Positions 1 through 7,695 of a stretch of DNA of 15,486 nt are shown piece by piece. The DNA lies in assembly GCA_937901145.1 (NCBI GenBank), contig CALCHE010000169.1, positions 1 to 15,486 of the forward strand. Direction: 5' to 3'. How positions within the stretch are numbered: the stretch's first letter is position 1; each line of letters starts with the position of its first letter. The notes under the pieces were generated by a model. The model worked only from the letters and a program-made list of their open reading frames with translations, did no database searches and was not told where the DNA came from. The DNA comes from an uncultured Clostridia bacterium. Its GTDB lineage: Bacteria; Bacillota; Clostridia; Oscillospirales; Acutalibacteraceae. Both the position numbers and the translations under genes were made by a program.

Positions 1-70
1 CGCAAGCGGTCCCCCTCTCCTTTCAGGAGAGGCTTATGCGAGGGCGGGCGGCGGATAACCACCGCCCGTT
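1..70. repeat. Two adjacent palindromes at the left edge
   Basis: A first hairpin pairs CTCTCCT (15-21) with AGGAGAG (25-31) over a 3-base loop. Outer bases 1-7 and 33-40 can also pair imperfectly, so the structure may continue beyond the window edge. A second, G+C-rich hairpin pairs CGGGCGG (45-51) with CCGCCCG (62-68); GG/CC pair inside it around an ATAA loop. There is no T-run on the plus side, so it is not a convincing terminator. It more likely belongs to a family of small palindromic intergenic repeats, or ends a gene outside the window. No coding sequence was seen in 1-79. Confidence 0.5.
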
Positions 71-79
71 AATCAACTG

Positions 80-595
80 TCAATCATAGAACCGTCCCCT
101 GATTGATGGAACCGTCCCCTGATTGATGTGATTGATAATAATATGTACTCCATCTTCTAAACCATAAGTGCCAATAGTCTTTGCTAAATAATCAGTCAAA
201 TTATTAATTTCTAATGTAATATGAGAAAACTCATCAAAGCTTGTTCCACTTTGAGCAATATAAAAACTAACGGGATTGTTTTTTTTAAGTAAAAAACGAG
301 AAATATCTTGCAAAAGCTTTATTCGCTCTATAAATGGCAACTTGTTGGATTGACCATTATTATACCAACCGTCTGGGAGCAAAAACATTTCACAATTATC
401 ACATTTAGGATAATCAACAATATTTATTATAAAAGAATCTTTTTTAATATGTGAAACAAACGGCTCAAGCCAATCGACACCACATTTAATGCCACATTGA
501 TAATACTTTGCAAGCTCTTCTATTTGCTTAGAATAAAAAAGCTTGTCACTTTTTTCTTTGATATTATCAATAACACATAAACAAACCGAACTCAT
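80..595 (-). CDS. Orphan hypothetical protein, C-terminus made of repeat sequence
   Basis: I do not recognise this protein. The best start is the ATG at 595-593, because GGAGG lies 5 bases upstream; the in-frame ATG at 610 and TTG at 613 lack such a site. The product is about 171 residues, apparently soluble, with no signal peptide or membrane segment, one CxxC pair (KCDNC) and an acidic C-terminal half. The last 15 or so residues (from about INQGTV onward) are encoded by the two tandem 20-bp repeats at 89-128, so the original stop has probably been replaced. The gene is clearly more A+T-rich than its neighbours and is bracketed by inverted copies of the repeat, which suggests acquisition as a small cassette. 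It follows the phosphatase gene in the same orientation after 79 bp. An immunity-protein-like or other accessory role is possible but not shown. Confidence 0.6.
   Translation of the reverse strand: MSSVCLCVIDNIKEKSDKLFYSKQIEELAKYYQCGIKCGVDWLEPFVSHIKKDSFIINIVDYPKCDNCEMFLLPDGWYNNGQSNKLPFIERIKLLQDISRFLLKKNNPVSFYIAQSGTSFDEFSHITLEINNLTDYLAKTIGTYGLEDGVHIIINHINQGTVPSIRGRFYD
89..128. repeat. Tandem pair of 20-bp GGGGACGGTTC-type repeats
   Basis: GAACCGTCCCCTGATTGATG occurs twice, perfectly and without a gap, at 89-108 and 109-128. The exact reverse complement is found at 619-638 on the other side of the orphan gene. Both copies overlap the 3' end of that gene and are translated as its last residues. 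The G-rich core and intergenic placement resemble REP-like repeats of Clostridia that are thought to be moved by RAYT/IS200-type transposases; that relation is inferred, and no transposase is present here. Confidence 0.85.
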
Positions 596-618
596 ATATT
601 CCTCCAACATCAATCTAT

Positions 619-660
619 CATCAATCAGGGGACGGTTCTGTATAACCTTTACTGTCCCCT
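619..660. repeat. Inverted copy of the 20-bp repeat, with hairpin
   Basis: CATCAATCAGGGGACGGTTC at 619-638 is the exact reverse complement of the repeats at 89-128. AGGGGACGGT (627-636) can also pair with ACTGTCCCCT (651-660) at 9 of 10 positions, forming a REP-type hairpin with a 14-base loop. It sits between the phosphatase stop and the orphan gene. It has no U-tract on the minus strand, so it would be at most a weak terminator. Confidence 0.8.
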
Positions 661-674
661 GCCTGAGTCTTATT

Positions 675-1793
675 TTATTTAACTGCGGGGAACATATCCT
701 CGCCGTAGCCGAATATTCTGGATATCTGAACGGGAATCTGACGGTTTTCTACCTCAATACCTGTAGTGAAGCCTGCATCATCAGCAGAAACATATACAGG
801 AACATTGTCAGTATCGTGATCACCGCTGGTAAAATAGTATTCGTCCTTTTCTGCGTTATACTTCATACCACCTGTGCCGTGGTCGGCAGTTACGATAACG
901 AGAGTTTCTCCGTCCTTTTCAGCGAATTCAAGAGCAGCTGCTACAGCCTTATCAAATTCTTCTGCGGAAAGAGTCATATTTTCCATATCGTTATCGTGAG
1001 CATGTTTATCGATACAGGCACCCTCAACCATAAGGAAGAATCCGTCCTCGTCAGCTGAAAGAATTTCAATAGCCTTCTCTGTCATTTCTTCTACAGTAGG
1101 AGTATCGTGTTCGTTAGTCACATATTTCAGATCGTCAAAGCTGAACTGTGCAAATGAACGGCTACCTGCTTCGAGAGCCATCATATCGGTTTCGCTGTCA
1201 ATATATGTCCAGCCGTTTTCTGCTGTGTTTTCTTCGTTGATGCTTTCAGATTCAGCACCCCAGATAAGGTCGAAGCCGGTTTTAAGCTGGTCGCCGCTTA
1301 TGTCCTCTTCCATATTTCTGGCAAGAGCGTGAGCTGAGAAAGCAGAAGGAGTGGCACCGCTCGTCTGATCGGTAGTAACCACACCTGCAGCCTTACCGTT
1401 TGCCTTGGCAAGCTCAGCAATAGTTACGGGAACACTGTCTGTCAGAGTATTGAAAACAGGAGCAAAGGGAAAAACTGCGACAGAATTAATCCACACTCTT
1501 ATACCACTGGAAAGAGCTGTGCCGCCTGCAGCAGAGTCGGTGTAAGTAAGACCGAAGGAATTTATGTCGCTCTCAGCTTTGACAGGCATAGTCTCCATGG
1601 CAAGCTTCACGCCTCTTTCTGCCTTGGTAGCCTCCAAATTATTGAAGCTCATACCGTCACCTATCATAAGAATAACATTCTTATACTTGCCCTCGGCATA
1701 ATCGTCACTTACATTACTGCCCATACCTACGAAGCCGTAGAGAATGAGGACAAATGTAGCCATAATCGAAACCAGTTTTTTTATAAGTATCAT
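675..1793 (-). CDS. Alkaline phosphatase, PhoA superfamily (exported)
   Basis: This is a predicted metal-dependent phosphomonoesterase acting outside the membrane to release inorganic phosphate. The start is taken as the ATG at 1793, with AAAGGAG 7 bases upstream; the frame is open to 1829 without a better site. The product has 372 residues. An N-terminal hydrophobic segment (about 7-25) acts as a signal or anchor. Metal and catalytic landmarks of the family are visible: IGDGM (D46), TDSAAGGT with nucleophile S87, TSGATPSAFSAH, EGACIDKHAH (E257, D262, H266), TADHG (D304, H305) and SGDHD (H326). It is shorter than E. coli or Bacillus enzymes (about 450-470), mostly in peripheral loops. The THATPAAF motif usual in the family reads SGATPSAF here. 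It has its own promoter and is divergent from the MFS operon. The family call is strong; substrate and phosphate regulation are not shown. Confidence 0.92.
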   Translation of the reverse strand: MILIKKLVSIMATFVLILYGFVGMGSNVSDDYAEGKYKNVILMIGDGMSFNNLEATKAERGVKLAMETMPVKAESDINSFGLTYTDSAAGGTALSSGIRVWINSVAVFPFAPVFNTLTDSVPVTIAELAKANGKAAGVVTTDQTSGATPSAFSAHALARNMEEDISGDQLKTGFDLIWGAESESINEENTAENGWTYIDSETDMMALEAGSRSFAQFSFDDLKYVTNEHDTPTVEEMTEKAIEILSADEDGFFLMVEGACIDKHAHDNDMENMTLSAEEFDKAVAAALEFAEKDGETLVIVTADHGTGGMKYNAEKDEYYFTSGDHDTDNVPVYVSADDAGFTTGIEVENRQIPVQISRIFGYGEDMFPAVK

Positions 1794-1827
1794 ATTTTTT
1801 CTCCTTTCGGGATTACAGGATAGATAC

Positions 1828-1856
1828 ATTGTACCTCAATTTTTCTGTTTTTTCAA
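1828..1856 (-). promoter_or_regulatory. Sigma-A-type promoter of the phosphatase gene
   Basis: Read on the minus strand, TTGAAA (1856-1851) is followed after 17 bp by TACAAT (1833-1828), about 35 bases before the start codon. I could not find a convincing tandem PhoP box. Confidence 0.65.
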
Positions 1857-1896
1857 TATTTATTTACCATATATCAATTATTTTTTTATCCTTTCA

Positions 1897-1928
1897 TTGA
1901 AATGTCTCTGTTTATGTGTTATTATAAT
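1897..1928 (+). promoter_or_regulatory. Sigma-A-type promoter of the MFS operon
   Basis: TTGAAA (1897-1902) and TATTAT (1920-1925) are separated by 17 bp. An overlapping TATAAT (1923-1928) is a better hexamer but would give a 20-bp spacer. The promoter is back to back with that of the phosphatase. Confidence 0.55.
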
Positions 1929-1957
1929 CCGTGAATTTCAGGAAGGGAGCAGAAAAA

Positions 1958-3160
1958 GTGAGCATTCGCAAAGATTACAAATACACCTTCTACGCTTCGT
2001 ATGCAGGATATTTTGTTCAGGCTATCATCAATAATTTCCTGCCTCTGCTTTTCCTCACTTTTCAGAAAAGCTTTTCTTTAAGCTACGATAAAATCTCACT
2101 TCTTATCATCATAAATTTCGGTGTGCAGTTAATCGTGGATATGGTTTCTGCGTCCTTCATCGATAAAATAGGCTACCGCGCCTCAGCTCTGCTGGCACAC
2201 GGCTTTGCCTTTACGGGACTTTTTTCTCTCGGCATTTTTCCCTTTATTCTGCCACCGTATACAGGTATAATACTTTCGATAATAATTTACGCCACGGGAA
2301 GCGGTCTTATCGAGGTTATCATAAGTCCTCTCGTAGAAGCCTGTCCGAGCCGTAATAAAAGCGGCTCTATGAGCCTTCTTCACTCCTTCTACTGCTGGGG
2401 TCAGATGTCTGTAGTTCTTCTTTCCACGGTGTTTTTTAACTTTTTCGGATTAAGCAACTGGAGATACCTGGCTGTTCTGTGGAGTCTCGTGCCTCTGGTA
2501 AACGGTATTCTGTTTTCTCTCGTGCCTATTCCGAAAGCTCTCGCTGACGGAAAGGGTATGAAGATAAAGGAGCTTTTCTCTACAAAGCTTTTCTATGTTT
2601 TCGCTCTAATTATGCTATGCTCCGGAGCGAGTGAAATCGCAATGAGTCAATGGGCATCTGCCTTCGCAGAATCAGGCCTCAATGTTTCCAAAACCTTCGG
2701 TGATCTGCTCGGCCCCTGTCTTTTCGCAGCATTGATGGGATCTGCGAGAGTTTTTTACTCACGGGTCAGTGAGAAAATCTCTCTTACTAAAATGATGACG
2801 GCAAGCTCTCTTCTGTGCATTTTCAGTTATCTCGTCGCAAGTCTCTCTCCCCTGCCACTTCTTTCTCTTTTCGGATGTGCTCTCTGTGGCCTTTCCGTAG
2901 GCATTATGTGGCCCGGCACCTTCTCTTTAGCTGCCGAAAACATTCCCGCCGGAGGTACGGCAATGTTTGCCTTCCTCGCTCTTTTCGGAGATATGGGATG
3001 TTCTGTCGGTCCAGGTTCCGTCGGCAAGGCTATCACTCTTTCCGGCGGTGATATGAATAAAGGAATGCTGCTCGGAACCCTGTTCCCTGCGCTTCTGATT
3101 TTCGGTCTTTGGCTGATGAAGAAAAACGGAGCAACAGAAAAACCGACCTGTAACAAATAA
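1958..3160 (+). CDS. MFS transporter, 12-TM type
   Basis: This is a predicted major facilitator superfamily secondary transporter in the cytoplasmic membrane. The likely start is GTG at 1958, preceded by GGAAGGGAG about 9 bases upstream; an upstream in-frame GTG at 1931 lacks a site. The product has about 400 residues, mostly hydrophobic helices. The cytoplasmic loop after helix 2 has a degenerate MFS motif A, D69-K-I-G-Y-R. A charged central loop (KALADGKGMKIKELF) separates the two six-helix halves, and the C-terminus is short and polar. The N-terminal pattern (NNFLPLLFLTFQ) and overall shape resemble the sugar/unknown-solute permeases common in Clostridia, but no residue identifies the substrate. 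The next gene starts 18 bp after the stop and is probably cotranscribed. Confidence 0.88.
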   Translation: MSIRKDYKYTFYASYAGYFVQAIINNFLPLLFLTFQKSFSLSYDKISLLIIINFGVQLIVDMVSASFIDKIGYRASALLAHGFAFTGLFSLGIFPFILPPYTGIILSIIIYATGSGLIEVIISPLVEACPSRNKSGSMSLLHSFYCWGQMSVVLLSTVFFNFFGLSNWRYLAVLWSLVPLVNGILFSLVPIPKALADGKGMKIKELFSTKLFYVFALIMLCSGASEIAMSQWASAFAESGLNVSKTFGDLLGPCLFAALMGSARVFYSRVSEKISLTKMMTASSLLCIFSYLVASLSPLPLLSLFGCALCGLSVGIMWPGTFSLAAENIPAGGTAMFAFLALFGDMGCSVGPGSVGKAITLSGGDMNKGMLLGTLFPALLIFGLWLMKKNGATEKPTCNK

Positions 3161-3178
3161 ATATTTCGGAGTCATATT

Positions 3179-3850
3179 ATGAATAAAAAAGTCAAATCAA
3201 CCCTTCTTGCTCTACTGCGAGTAGCTGTGGCCATGTCTATCTTCGTTATAGCTGTGGTAAACTATGAAAAGCTGAAAAATATCGATGTACGTGCTCTGGT
3301 AGATGCCAGTGCGAATATGACAATTGCCGTGCTTACTATATGGGGCGTATATTTGGTCAAATCCGTACTCTTTATACTGCCCGCATCACTTATCTACATT
3401 TCTATCGGTATGGCTTTCCCCACCCCTACTGCCTGTCTCATCAGTCTCATAGGCATCATACTCGAGGTCACCGTAACATATTTCCTCGGTGTTTTCCTGG
3501 GCGGAGATTATGTGGAAAAGCTTCTCAGAAAAAGCAAGGGCGGACAGAAAATTTTAGAAAAGAAATTCAACGACAATTTCCCTGCTCTCTTGGTTATCCG
3601 CGCCCTGCCTGTTTTCCCCATCGACTTCGTCAGTCTTTTCTGGGGTGCATCGAAATGTAAATTCCCCCGCTACTTCGCCGCCTCGGTAATCGGCATTATG
3701 CCCCGCGTGGTACTGTTCACGATTTTAGGTGACGGAATTTACGACTACATTCCCATTCATCTTATAATCAAGATAGTTATTTTCTGTATCCCTGTGGGAG
3801 CAGTGATTTATCTTGTAAGGCATTTCATTAAACTTCATAAAGAGGGATAA
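3179..3850 (+). CDS. TVP38/TMEM64 (VTT, DedA-like) membrane protein
   Basis: This 223-residue integral membrane protein belongs to the VTT/SNARE-associated (TVP38/TMEM64) group. Related DedA and VTT proteins are linked to lipid scrambling or flippase activity, for example of undecaprenyl phosphate or phospholipids; the exact substrate here is unknown. Visible traits are an N-terminal helix (about 8-27), the ISIGMAFP re-entrant-like segment, a cytoplasmic amphipathic stretch (KLLRKSKGGQKILEKKF) and the family signature RALPVFP (R141, P144, P147), followed by a glycine-containing helix and a C-terminal helix. The ATG at 3179 has CGGAG upstream and follows the MFS stop by 18 bp, so both probably share one transcript that ends at the hairpin at 3855-3887. 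Confidence 0.85.
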   Translation: MNKKVKSTLLALLRVAVAMSIFVIAVVNYEKLKNIDVRALVDASANMTIAVLTIWGVYLVKSVLFILPASLIYISIGMAFPTPTACLISLIGIILEVTVTYFLGVFLGGDYVEKLLRKSKGGQKILEKKFNDNFPALLVIRALPVFPIDFVSLFWGASKCKFPRYFAASVIGIMPRVVLFTILGDGIYDYIPIHLIIKIVIFCIPVGAVIYLVRHFIKLHKEG

Positions 3851-3854
3851 AAAT

Positions 3855-3891
3855 AACAGACACCTTTTTTCATATCAGGTGTCTGTTTTAC
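3855..3891. terminator. Bidirectional intrinsic terminator
   Basis: AACAGACACCT (3855-3865) pairs perfectly with AGGTGTCTGTT (3877-3887) over an 11-base loop. A TTTT run follows on the plus strand and TTATTTTTAT on the minus strand. It lies between the convergent VTT and phosphoglucomutase genes and should serve both. Confidence 0.85.
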
Positions 3892-3896
3892 TTTGG

Positions 3897-5522
3897 TTAC
3901 TTATTGATTACCGAAGCGATGTACTCACGGAGCTTCGCGAGTCTTTCGGTAGCCTTTTCTTTATTTTCCTCATTAACGGAATAGTAAATTTTAATCTTGG
4001 GTTCAGTACCTGAAGGTCTCACAGCAAGCCAGGAACCGTCCTTCCAGATATACTTGAGCACATTTTCCTTAGGAAGATCTGCGATACCTGTGCTGAAGTC
4101 GATAACCTCATCGATGCCCTCATAAACATCTTTACCTAAGGAGCGGAAATAAGCCATAAGCTTTTCGATCTTTTCTGCACCGTCCTTACCCTTAAGAGTA
4201 AAGGAATCGAGATGGTCAAGATAATAGCCGTACTCTGCATAAATGTCATTAAGAGCATCTACGAGGGTTTTGCCCTGATTATGGTAATATGCCGCCATCT
4301 GGCAGATAAGCATCGATGAAACGACGGCGTCCTTATCTCTGGCGTGGGTGCCTACGAGATAGCCGTAGCTTTCTTCGTAACCGATGACGAACTCTTTTTC
4401 ACCTGTAGCTTCATATTTACACATTTTGTCACCGATGTATTTGAAGCCTGTGAGAGTTTCCTCGATGTTAAGCCCGTAGCTTCTGCCGATGTTTGCACCG
4501 AGCTCTGAGGTAACGATAGTTTTGATAAGAGTTGACTTTTCGTTAAGAGAAGCCTTTTTCATTTCAAGCACAAACTTAACTAAAAGTGCACCTGTCTGAT
4601 TACCTGTAAAGAGAACATATTCGTCACCGCTCTTTACGGCGATACCTACTCTGTCACAGTCAGGGTCAGTACCTAAAACCAGATCTGCACCGATTTCTTT
4701 AGCCTTTTCGATAGCGATGGTAAGAGCATCCTTTTCCTCGGGATTAGGACTTCTTACGGTAGAGAAATTACCGTCGGGCATTTCCTGCTCCTTAACCACG
4801 GTAACATCCATACCCTCGAGCATTTTTCTTACGGGTACATTACCTGTACCGTGAAGAGGTGTGTAGACGATTTTTATATCTGACTTTTCCTCGTAAAGAC
4901 TTTCACCCTTGACTTTTTTGCAGAATTCATCGAAGACATCGTCACCGATGAGAGTGATGTTTTCACTTTCGTCAAGGAAAGGAATGGATTTATAGTCTGT
5001 GATTGCATTGATATAACCGATAGCCTCGGTAGCATCCTCTGTGCAGAGCTGACAGCCCTTGCCGTCATAAACTTTGTATCCGTTATATTCCTTCGGATTA
5101 TGGGAAGCGGTAATCATAACACCTGCATTACATCCTAAAAATGCCGAAGTAAAGGAAAGCACAGGGACGGGAAGCGCTCTGTCATAAAGGAAAACCTTAA
5201 ACCCGCAGGATGCAAAAATACCCGCTGCAACCTTAGCAAAATATGCAGAATTGTTTCTCGTATCATAGCCTAAAGCTACCTTGATTTCACCGTCATATTT
5301 GTTTTTAAGATAGTTTGCAAGACCGTATGTTGCCTTACCTACAGTATATTTGTTCATTCGGTTAGAGCCTGCGCCCATAATGCCGCGAAGGCCTCCCGTA
5401 CCGAAAGCGAGATCTTTATAGAATCTGTCTTCCTTTTCTTTTTCGTCAGTAACTCCGAGAAGTTCAGCTTTTGTTTCTTCGTCAAAGCTGAGCCACTGTT
5501 CGTATTTTTCCTGGTATGTCAT
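3897..5522 (-). CDS. pgcA: Alpha-phosphoglucomutase / phosphohexomutase
   Basis: This cytoplasmic enzyme interconverts glucose 1-phosphate and glucose 6-phosphate (possibly also mannose phosphates), feeding UDP-glucose, glycogen and envelope polysaccharide synthesis. The 541 residues match the long PgcA-type phosphohexomutases of Bacillota (about 550-580) end to end. Visible sites are FGTGGLRG near residue 41, the phosphoserine loop TASHNP with S140, the metal loop GTDPDCDR (D286, D288, D290), the sugar-binding GYEESYGYL and the phosphate-binding RPSGTEPK at 502-509. The metal loop has Cys where Bacillus PgcA has Ala; this position is not a ligand. The ATG at 5522 has GGGAG upstream. The gene follows the DUF1846 gene by 33 bp on the same strand, so it is probably its operon partner. 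Confidence 0.95.
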   Translation of the reverse strand: MTYQEKYEQWLSFDEETKAELLGVTDEKEKEDRFYKDLAFGTGGLRGIMGAGSNRMNKYTVGKATYGLANYLKNKYDGEIKVALGYDTRNNSAYFAKVAAGIFASCGFKVFLYDRALPVPVLSFTSAFLGCNAGVMITASHNPKEYNGYKVYDGKGCQLCTEDATEAIGYINAITDYKSIPFLDESENITLIGDDVFDEFCKKVKGESLYEEKSDIKIVYTPLHGTGNVPVRKMLEGMDVTVVKEQEMPDGNFSTVRSPNPEEKDALTIAIEKAKEIGADLVLGTDPDCDRVGIAVKSGDEYVLFTGNQTGALLVKFVLEMKKASLNEKSTLIKTIVTSELGANIGRSYGLNIEETLTGFKYIGDKMCKYEATGEKEFVIGYEESYGYLVGTHARDKDAVVSSMLICQMAAYYHNQGKTLVDALNDIYAEYGYYLDHLDSFTLKGKDGAEKIEKLMAYFRSLGKDVYEGIDEVIDFSTGIADLPKENVLKYIWKDGSWLAVRPSGTEPKIKIYYSVNEENKEKATERLAKLREYIASVINK

Positions 5523-5555
5523 AATAGTATCTCCCTGGGTTTGTATTTGCGTATA

Positions 5556-7034
5556 TCAATGATATAAATTATCGTTTTCATATTCGGGCTCTACGGTAAG
5601 ATGTATGCCCAGTTTATTGTAAATCATTTTGTCAACATCTGAAGGAATAACAGAAATGTGTGCCTGACAGTTTTTAAGCTTAGGCAGACATTCGAGCACC
5701 TTCGCAGCATCCTCATTTGTAGCCGCAGAAACTGAAAGTGCGACAAGCACCTCATCCGCGTGAAGACGGGGATTTTTACTGCCGAGATAGCTTACCTTAA
5801 GGTTCTGCACAGGCTCGATAAGTGTGGACGGTAAAAGCAAAAGCTCATCGTCCAGACCTGCCAGACTTTTAAGAGCATTCAGAAGTGCGGCGGATGCAGC
5901 ACCTAAAAGATCCTTTGTCTTGCCTATTATAATTCTGCCGTCATCAAGCTCGATAGCTGCCGCGGGAGCACCCGTCTTTTCTGCTACCTCATTGGCCTTC
6001 ACAGCTACTGCTCTGCTTTCAAGACTGATTCCCGCCTTATTCATAAGAATGGAAATCTTTTCTCTTTCCTTCAGAGTGTCCGCACCGTGTCTGGCGTCGT
6101 AAAGAGCGGAATAATATCTGCGGATAATTTCCTGCTTAGCCGCATCTTCCACCACTTTTTTATCGAAAATACAGTGTCCTACCATATTTACACCCATATC
6201 CGTGGGTGATTTGTAGGGACAGGAACCGTAAATTTGGGTAAAGATAGCTTCGAGCACGGGGAAAATTTCCACGTCGCGGTTATAGTTTACCGTAGGAATT
6301 CCGTAAGCCTCCAGATGGAAGGGGTCAATCATATTAAGGTCATTAAGGTCCGCTGTCGCCGCCTCATAGGCAAGATTGACAGGATGATTAAGCGGAAGGT
6401 TCCACACGGGGAAGGTTTCAAACTTTGCATAGCCTGACTCGATTCCTCTCAGATGGTCGTGATAAATCTGTGAAAGACATACCGCCATTTTTCCGCTGCC
6501 GGGACCCGGAGCAGTAACAACAACGATTTTTCTTTCTGTTTCCACATATTCATTTTTTCCGTATCCTTCATCGGAAACGATAAGAGGTACATTTGACGGA
6601 TATCCGTCAATTTTATAGTGTGTGAAAACGGAAACACCCAATTCACGGAGCTTGTCTCTGAAATTATCGGCAGATTTCTGTCCGTCATACTGTGCTATTA
6701 CCACACTACCTACATAAAGACCTACGCTTCTGAAAAGATCGATAAGTCTGAGTACTTCTTTGTCATAGGAGATATTAAGGTCACGGCGAAGCTTTTTTTC
6801 CTCGATAGCCTTCGCACTTACAGTGATAACAACCTCAGCCTCATCCTTAAGCTGTAACAGCATTTTAAGCTTACTGTCAGGCTCAAAACCGGGCAGAACC
6901 CTGGCGGCATGATGGTCGTCAAAAAGCTTACCTCCGAACTCGAGATAAAGCTTGCCTCCGAACTGAGACAGTCTCTTTCTTATATGCTCCGACTGAGTTT
7001 TAATGTATTTTTCATTATCATATCCTATTTTCAC
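5556..7034 (-). CDS. DUF1846 (UPF0371) family protein
   Basis: This is a cytoplasmic protein of the conserved DUF1846 family, whose biochemical function is not established as far as I know. The likely start is GTG at 7034 (MKIGYDNEKY...), with AGGAG 8 bases upstream; the frame is open to 7070 without a site. The resulting 492 residues agree with the family's usual length of about 500. A glycine-rich, P-loop-like segment, APGPGSGKM (175-183), is conserved in the family and suggests binding of a phosphorylated ligand, which is inference. The middle region contains PVWNLPLNHPVNLAYEAAT, typical of the family, and the C-terminal third is alanine-rich. The gene lies directly upstream of phosphoglucomutase, hinting at a link with sugar-phosphate metabolism. 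It has its own sigma-A-type promoter. Confidence 0.9.
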   Translation of the reverse strand: MKIGYDNEKYIKTQSEHIRKRLSQFGGKLYLEFGGKLFDDHHAARVLPGFEPDSKLKMLLQLKDEAEVVITVSAKAIEEKKLRRDLNISYDKEVLRLIDLFRSVGLYVGSVVIAQYDGQKSADNFRDKLRELGVSVFTHYKIDGYPSNVPLIVSDEGYGKNEYVETERKIVVVTAPGPGSGKMAVCLSQIYHDHLRGIESGYAKFETFPVWNLPLNHPVNLAYEAATADLNDLNMIDPFHLEAYGIPTVNYNRDVEIFPVLEAIFTQIYGSCPYKSPTDMGVNMVGHCIFDKKVVEDAAKQEIIRRYYSALYDARHGADTLKEREKISILMNKAGISLESRAVAVKANEVAEKTGAPAAAIELDDGRIIIGKTKDLLGAASAALLNALKSLAGLDDELLLLPSTLIEPVQNLKVSYLGSKNPRLHADEVLVALSVSAATNEDAAKVLECLPKLKNCQAHISVIPSDVDKMIYNKLGIHLTVEPEYENDNLYH

Positions 7035-7090
7035 GTTGACATCTCCTAAAAAAATCACATATATTCTCATTGTAAAAAACCATATGTATT

Positions 7091-7119
7091 AATATACCAC
7101 AAATGTTCCTTCATTTCAA
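7091..7119 (-). promoter_or_regulatory. Sigma-A-type promoter of the DUF1846-pgcA operon
   Basis: On the minus strand TTGAAA (7119-7114) is followed after 17 bp by TATATT (7096-7091). It lies about 57 bases before the GTG start and is divergent from the promoter at 7153-7181. Confidence 0.6.
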
Positions 7120-7152
7120 CAAAAAAACTTACGAAATAAAAAGATTTTTTAC

Positions 7153-7181
7153 TGTACAAAAAACACAAAAGGCGATATAAT
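7153..7181 (+). promoter_or_regulatory. Sigma-A-type promoter of the Cys-rich protein/hydrolase operon
   Basis: A perfect TATAAT (7176-7181) is preceded after 17 bp by TGTACA (7153-7158), a 4/6 match to TTGACA. The start codon is 32 bases downstream. Confidence 0.6.
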
Positions 7182-7213
7182 GAGTATATAAACAGAAAAA
7201 ATGAGGTGAAAAA

Positions 7214-7678
7214 GTGAAAAAAGATATTATTACCCGAGCCAAAAAAGTTCTTCTTCCCTACACACCGCTGAACGCTGACTGCGGTCTTGTCTGTGACAAG
7301 GCATGCTGTAAGGGCGACAGCGAAACCGGAATGCTTCTTTTCCCGGGAGAAGATACGGTTTTCCTCGTAAAAGAAAAGAACGGAGTAAGACTCTGTGTCT
7401 GCGAAGGCAGATGCGACCGTAAGAACAGACCTCTTTCCTGTATTATTTTCCCCTTTTTCCCTTATATGAGTGAGGACGGAAAAATAAGTGCCAGAGCAGA
7501 TATCCGCGGAACAAACATCTGTCCTCTTGTCTCACATAAAGATGATGTGCTTTTCAGTAAAATCTTTCTGCGCCGAGTGGCCCGTGCCGGCCGAATTTTA
7601 GCCAAAGACGAGGAATGCCGTAAATTCCTGCAGGAAACGAGCAGAGAAATCGATATACTGGAAAAGCTTATCAGATAA
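7214..7678 (+). CDS. Cysteine-rich protein, YkgJ-like cluster
   Basis: This is a small cytoplasmic protein of 154 residues with ten cysteines at 23, 27, 31, 32, 61, 63, 67, 76, 103 and 135. The arrangement CxxxCxxxCCKG ... CxCxxxC ... RPLSCIIFPFFP recalls the YkgJ/UPF0153 class of putative zinc or iron-sulfur binding proteins, whose hallmark is a CC pair followed by RPxxCRxFP. Metal binding is therefore likely but unproven, and the function is unknown. Translation starts at GTG 7214 with GAGGTG 5 bases upstream; an ATG at 7201 is closed at once by TGA. The alpha/beta hydrolase gene begins 17 bp after the stop, so the pair forms an operon. Confidence 0.72.
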   Translation: MKKDIITRAKKVLLPYTPLNADCGLVCDKACCKGDSETGMLLFPGEDTVFLVKEKNGVRLCVCEGRCDRKNRPLSCIIFPFFPYMSEDGKISARADIRGTNICPLVSHKDDVLFSKIFLRRVARAGRILAKDEECRKFLQETSREIDILEKLIR

Positions 7679-7695
7679 AGAAAGGATATAAAGAT

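Noticed and set aside
89..638. A complete insertion sequence bounded by the 20-bp inverted repeats
   Set aside because: The enclosed gene shows no transposase motif such as DDE or HUH, and no target-site duplication is visible outside the repeats.
543..1058. A 171-codon plus-strand frame over the phosphatase 3' end
   Set aside because: It lies opposite a convincing PhoA family gene, has no Shine-Dalgarno site and spans the repeat region.
2815..3175. Overlapping open frames on both strands within the MFS gene
   Set aside because: They are shadows of the MFS reading frame, with Arg/Ser-rich composition, no family resemblance and no ribosome binding sites.
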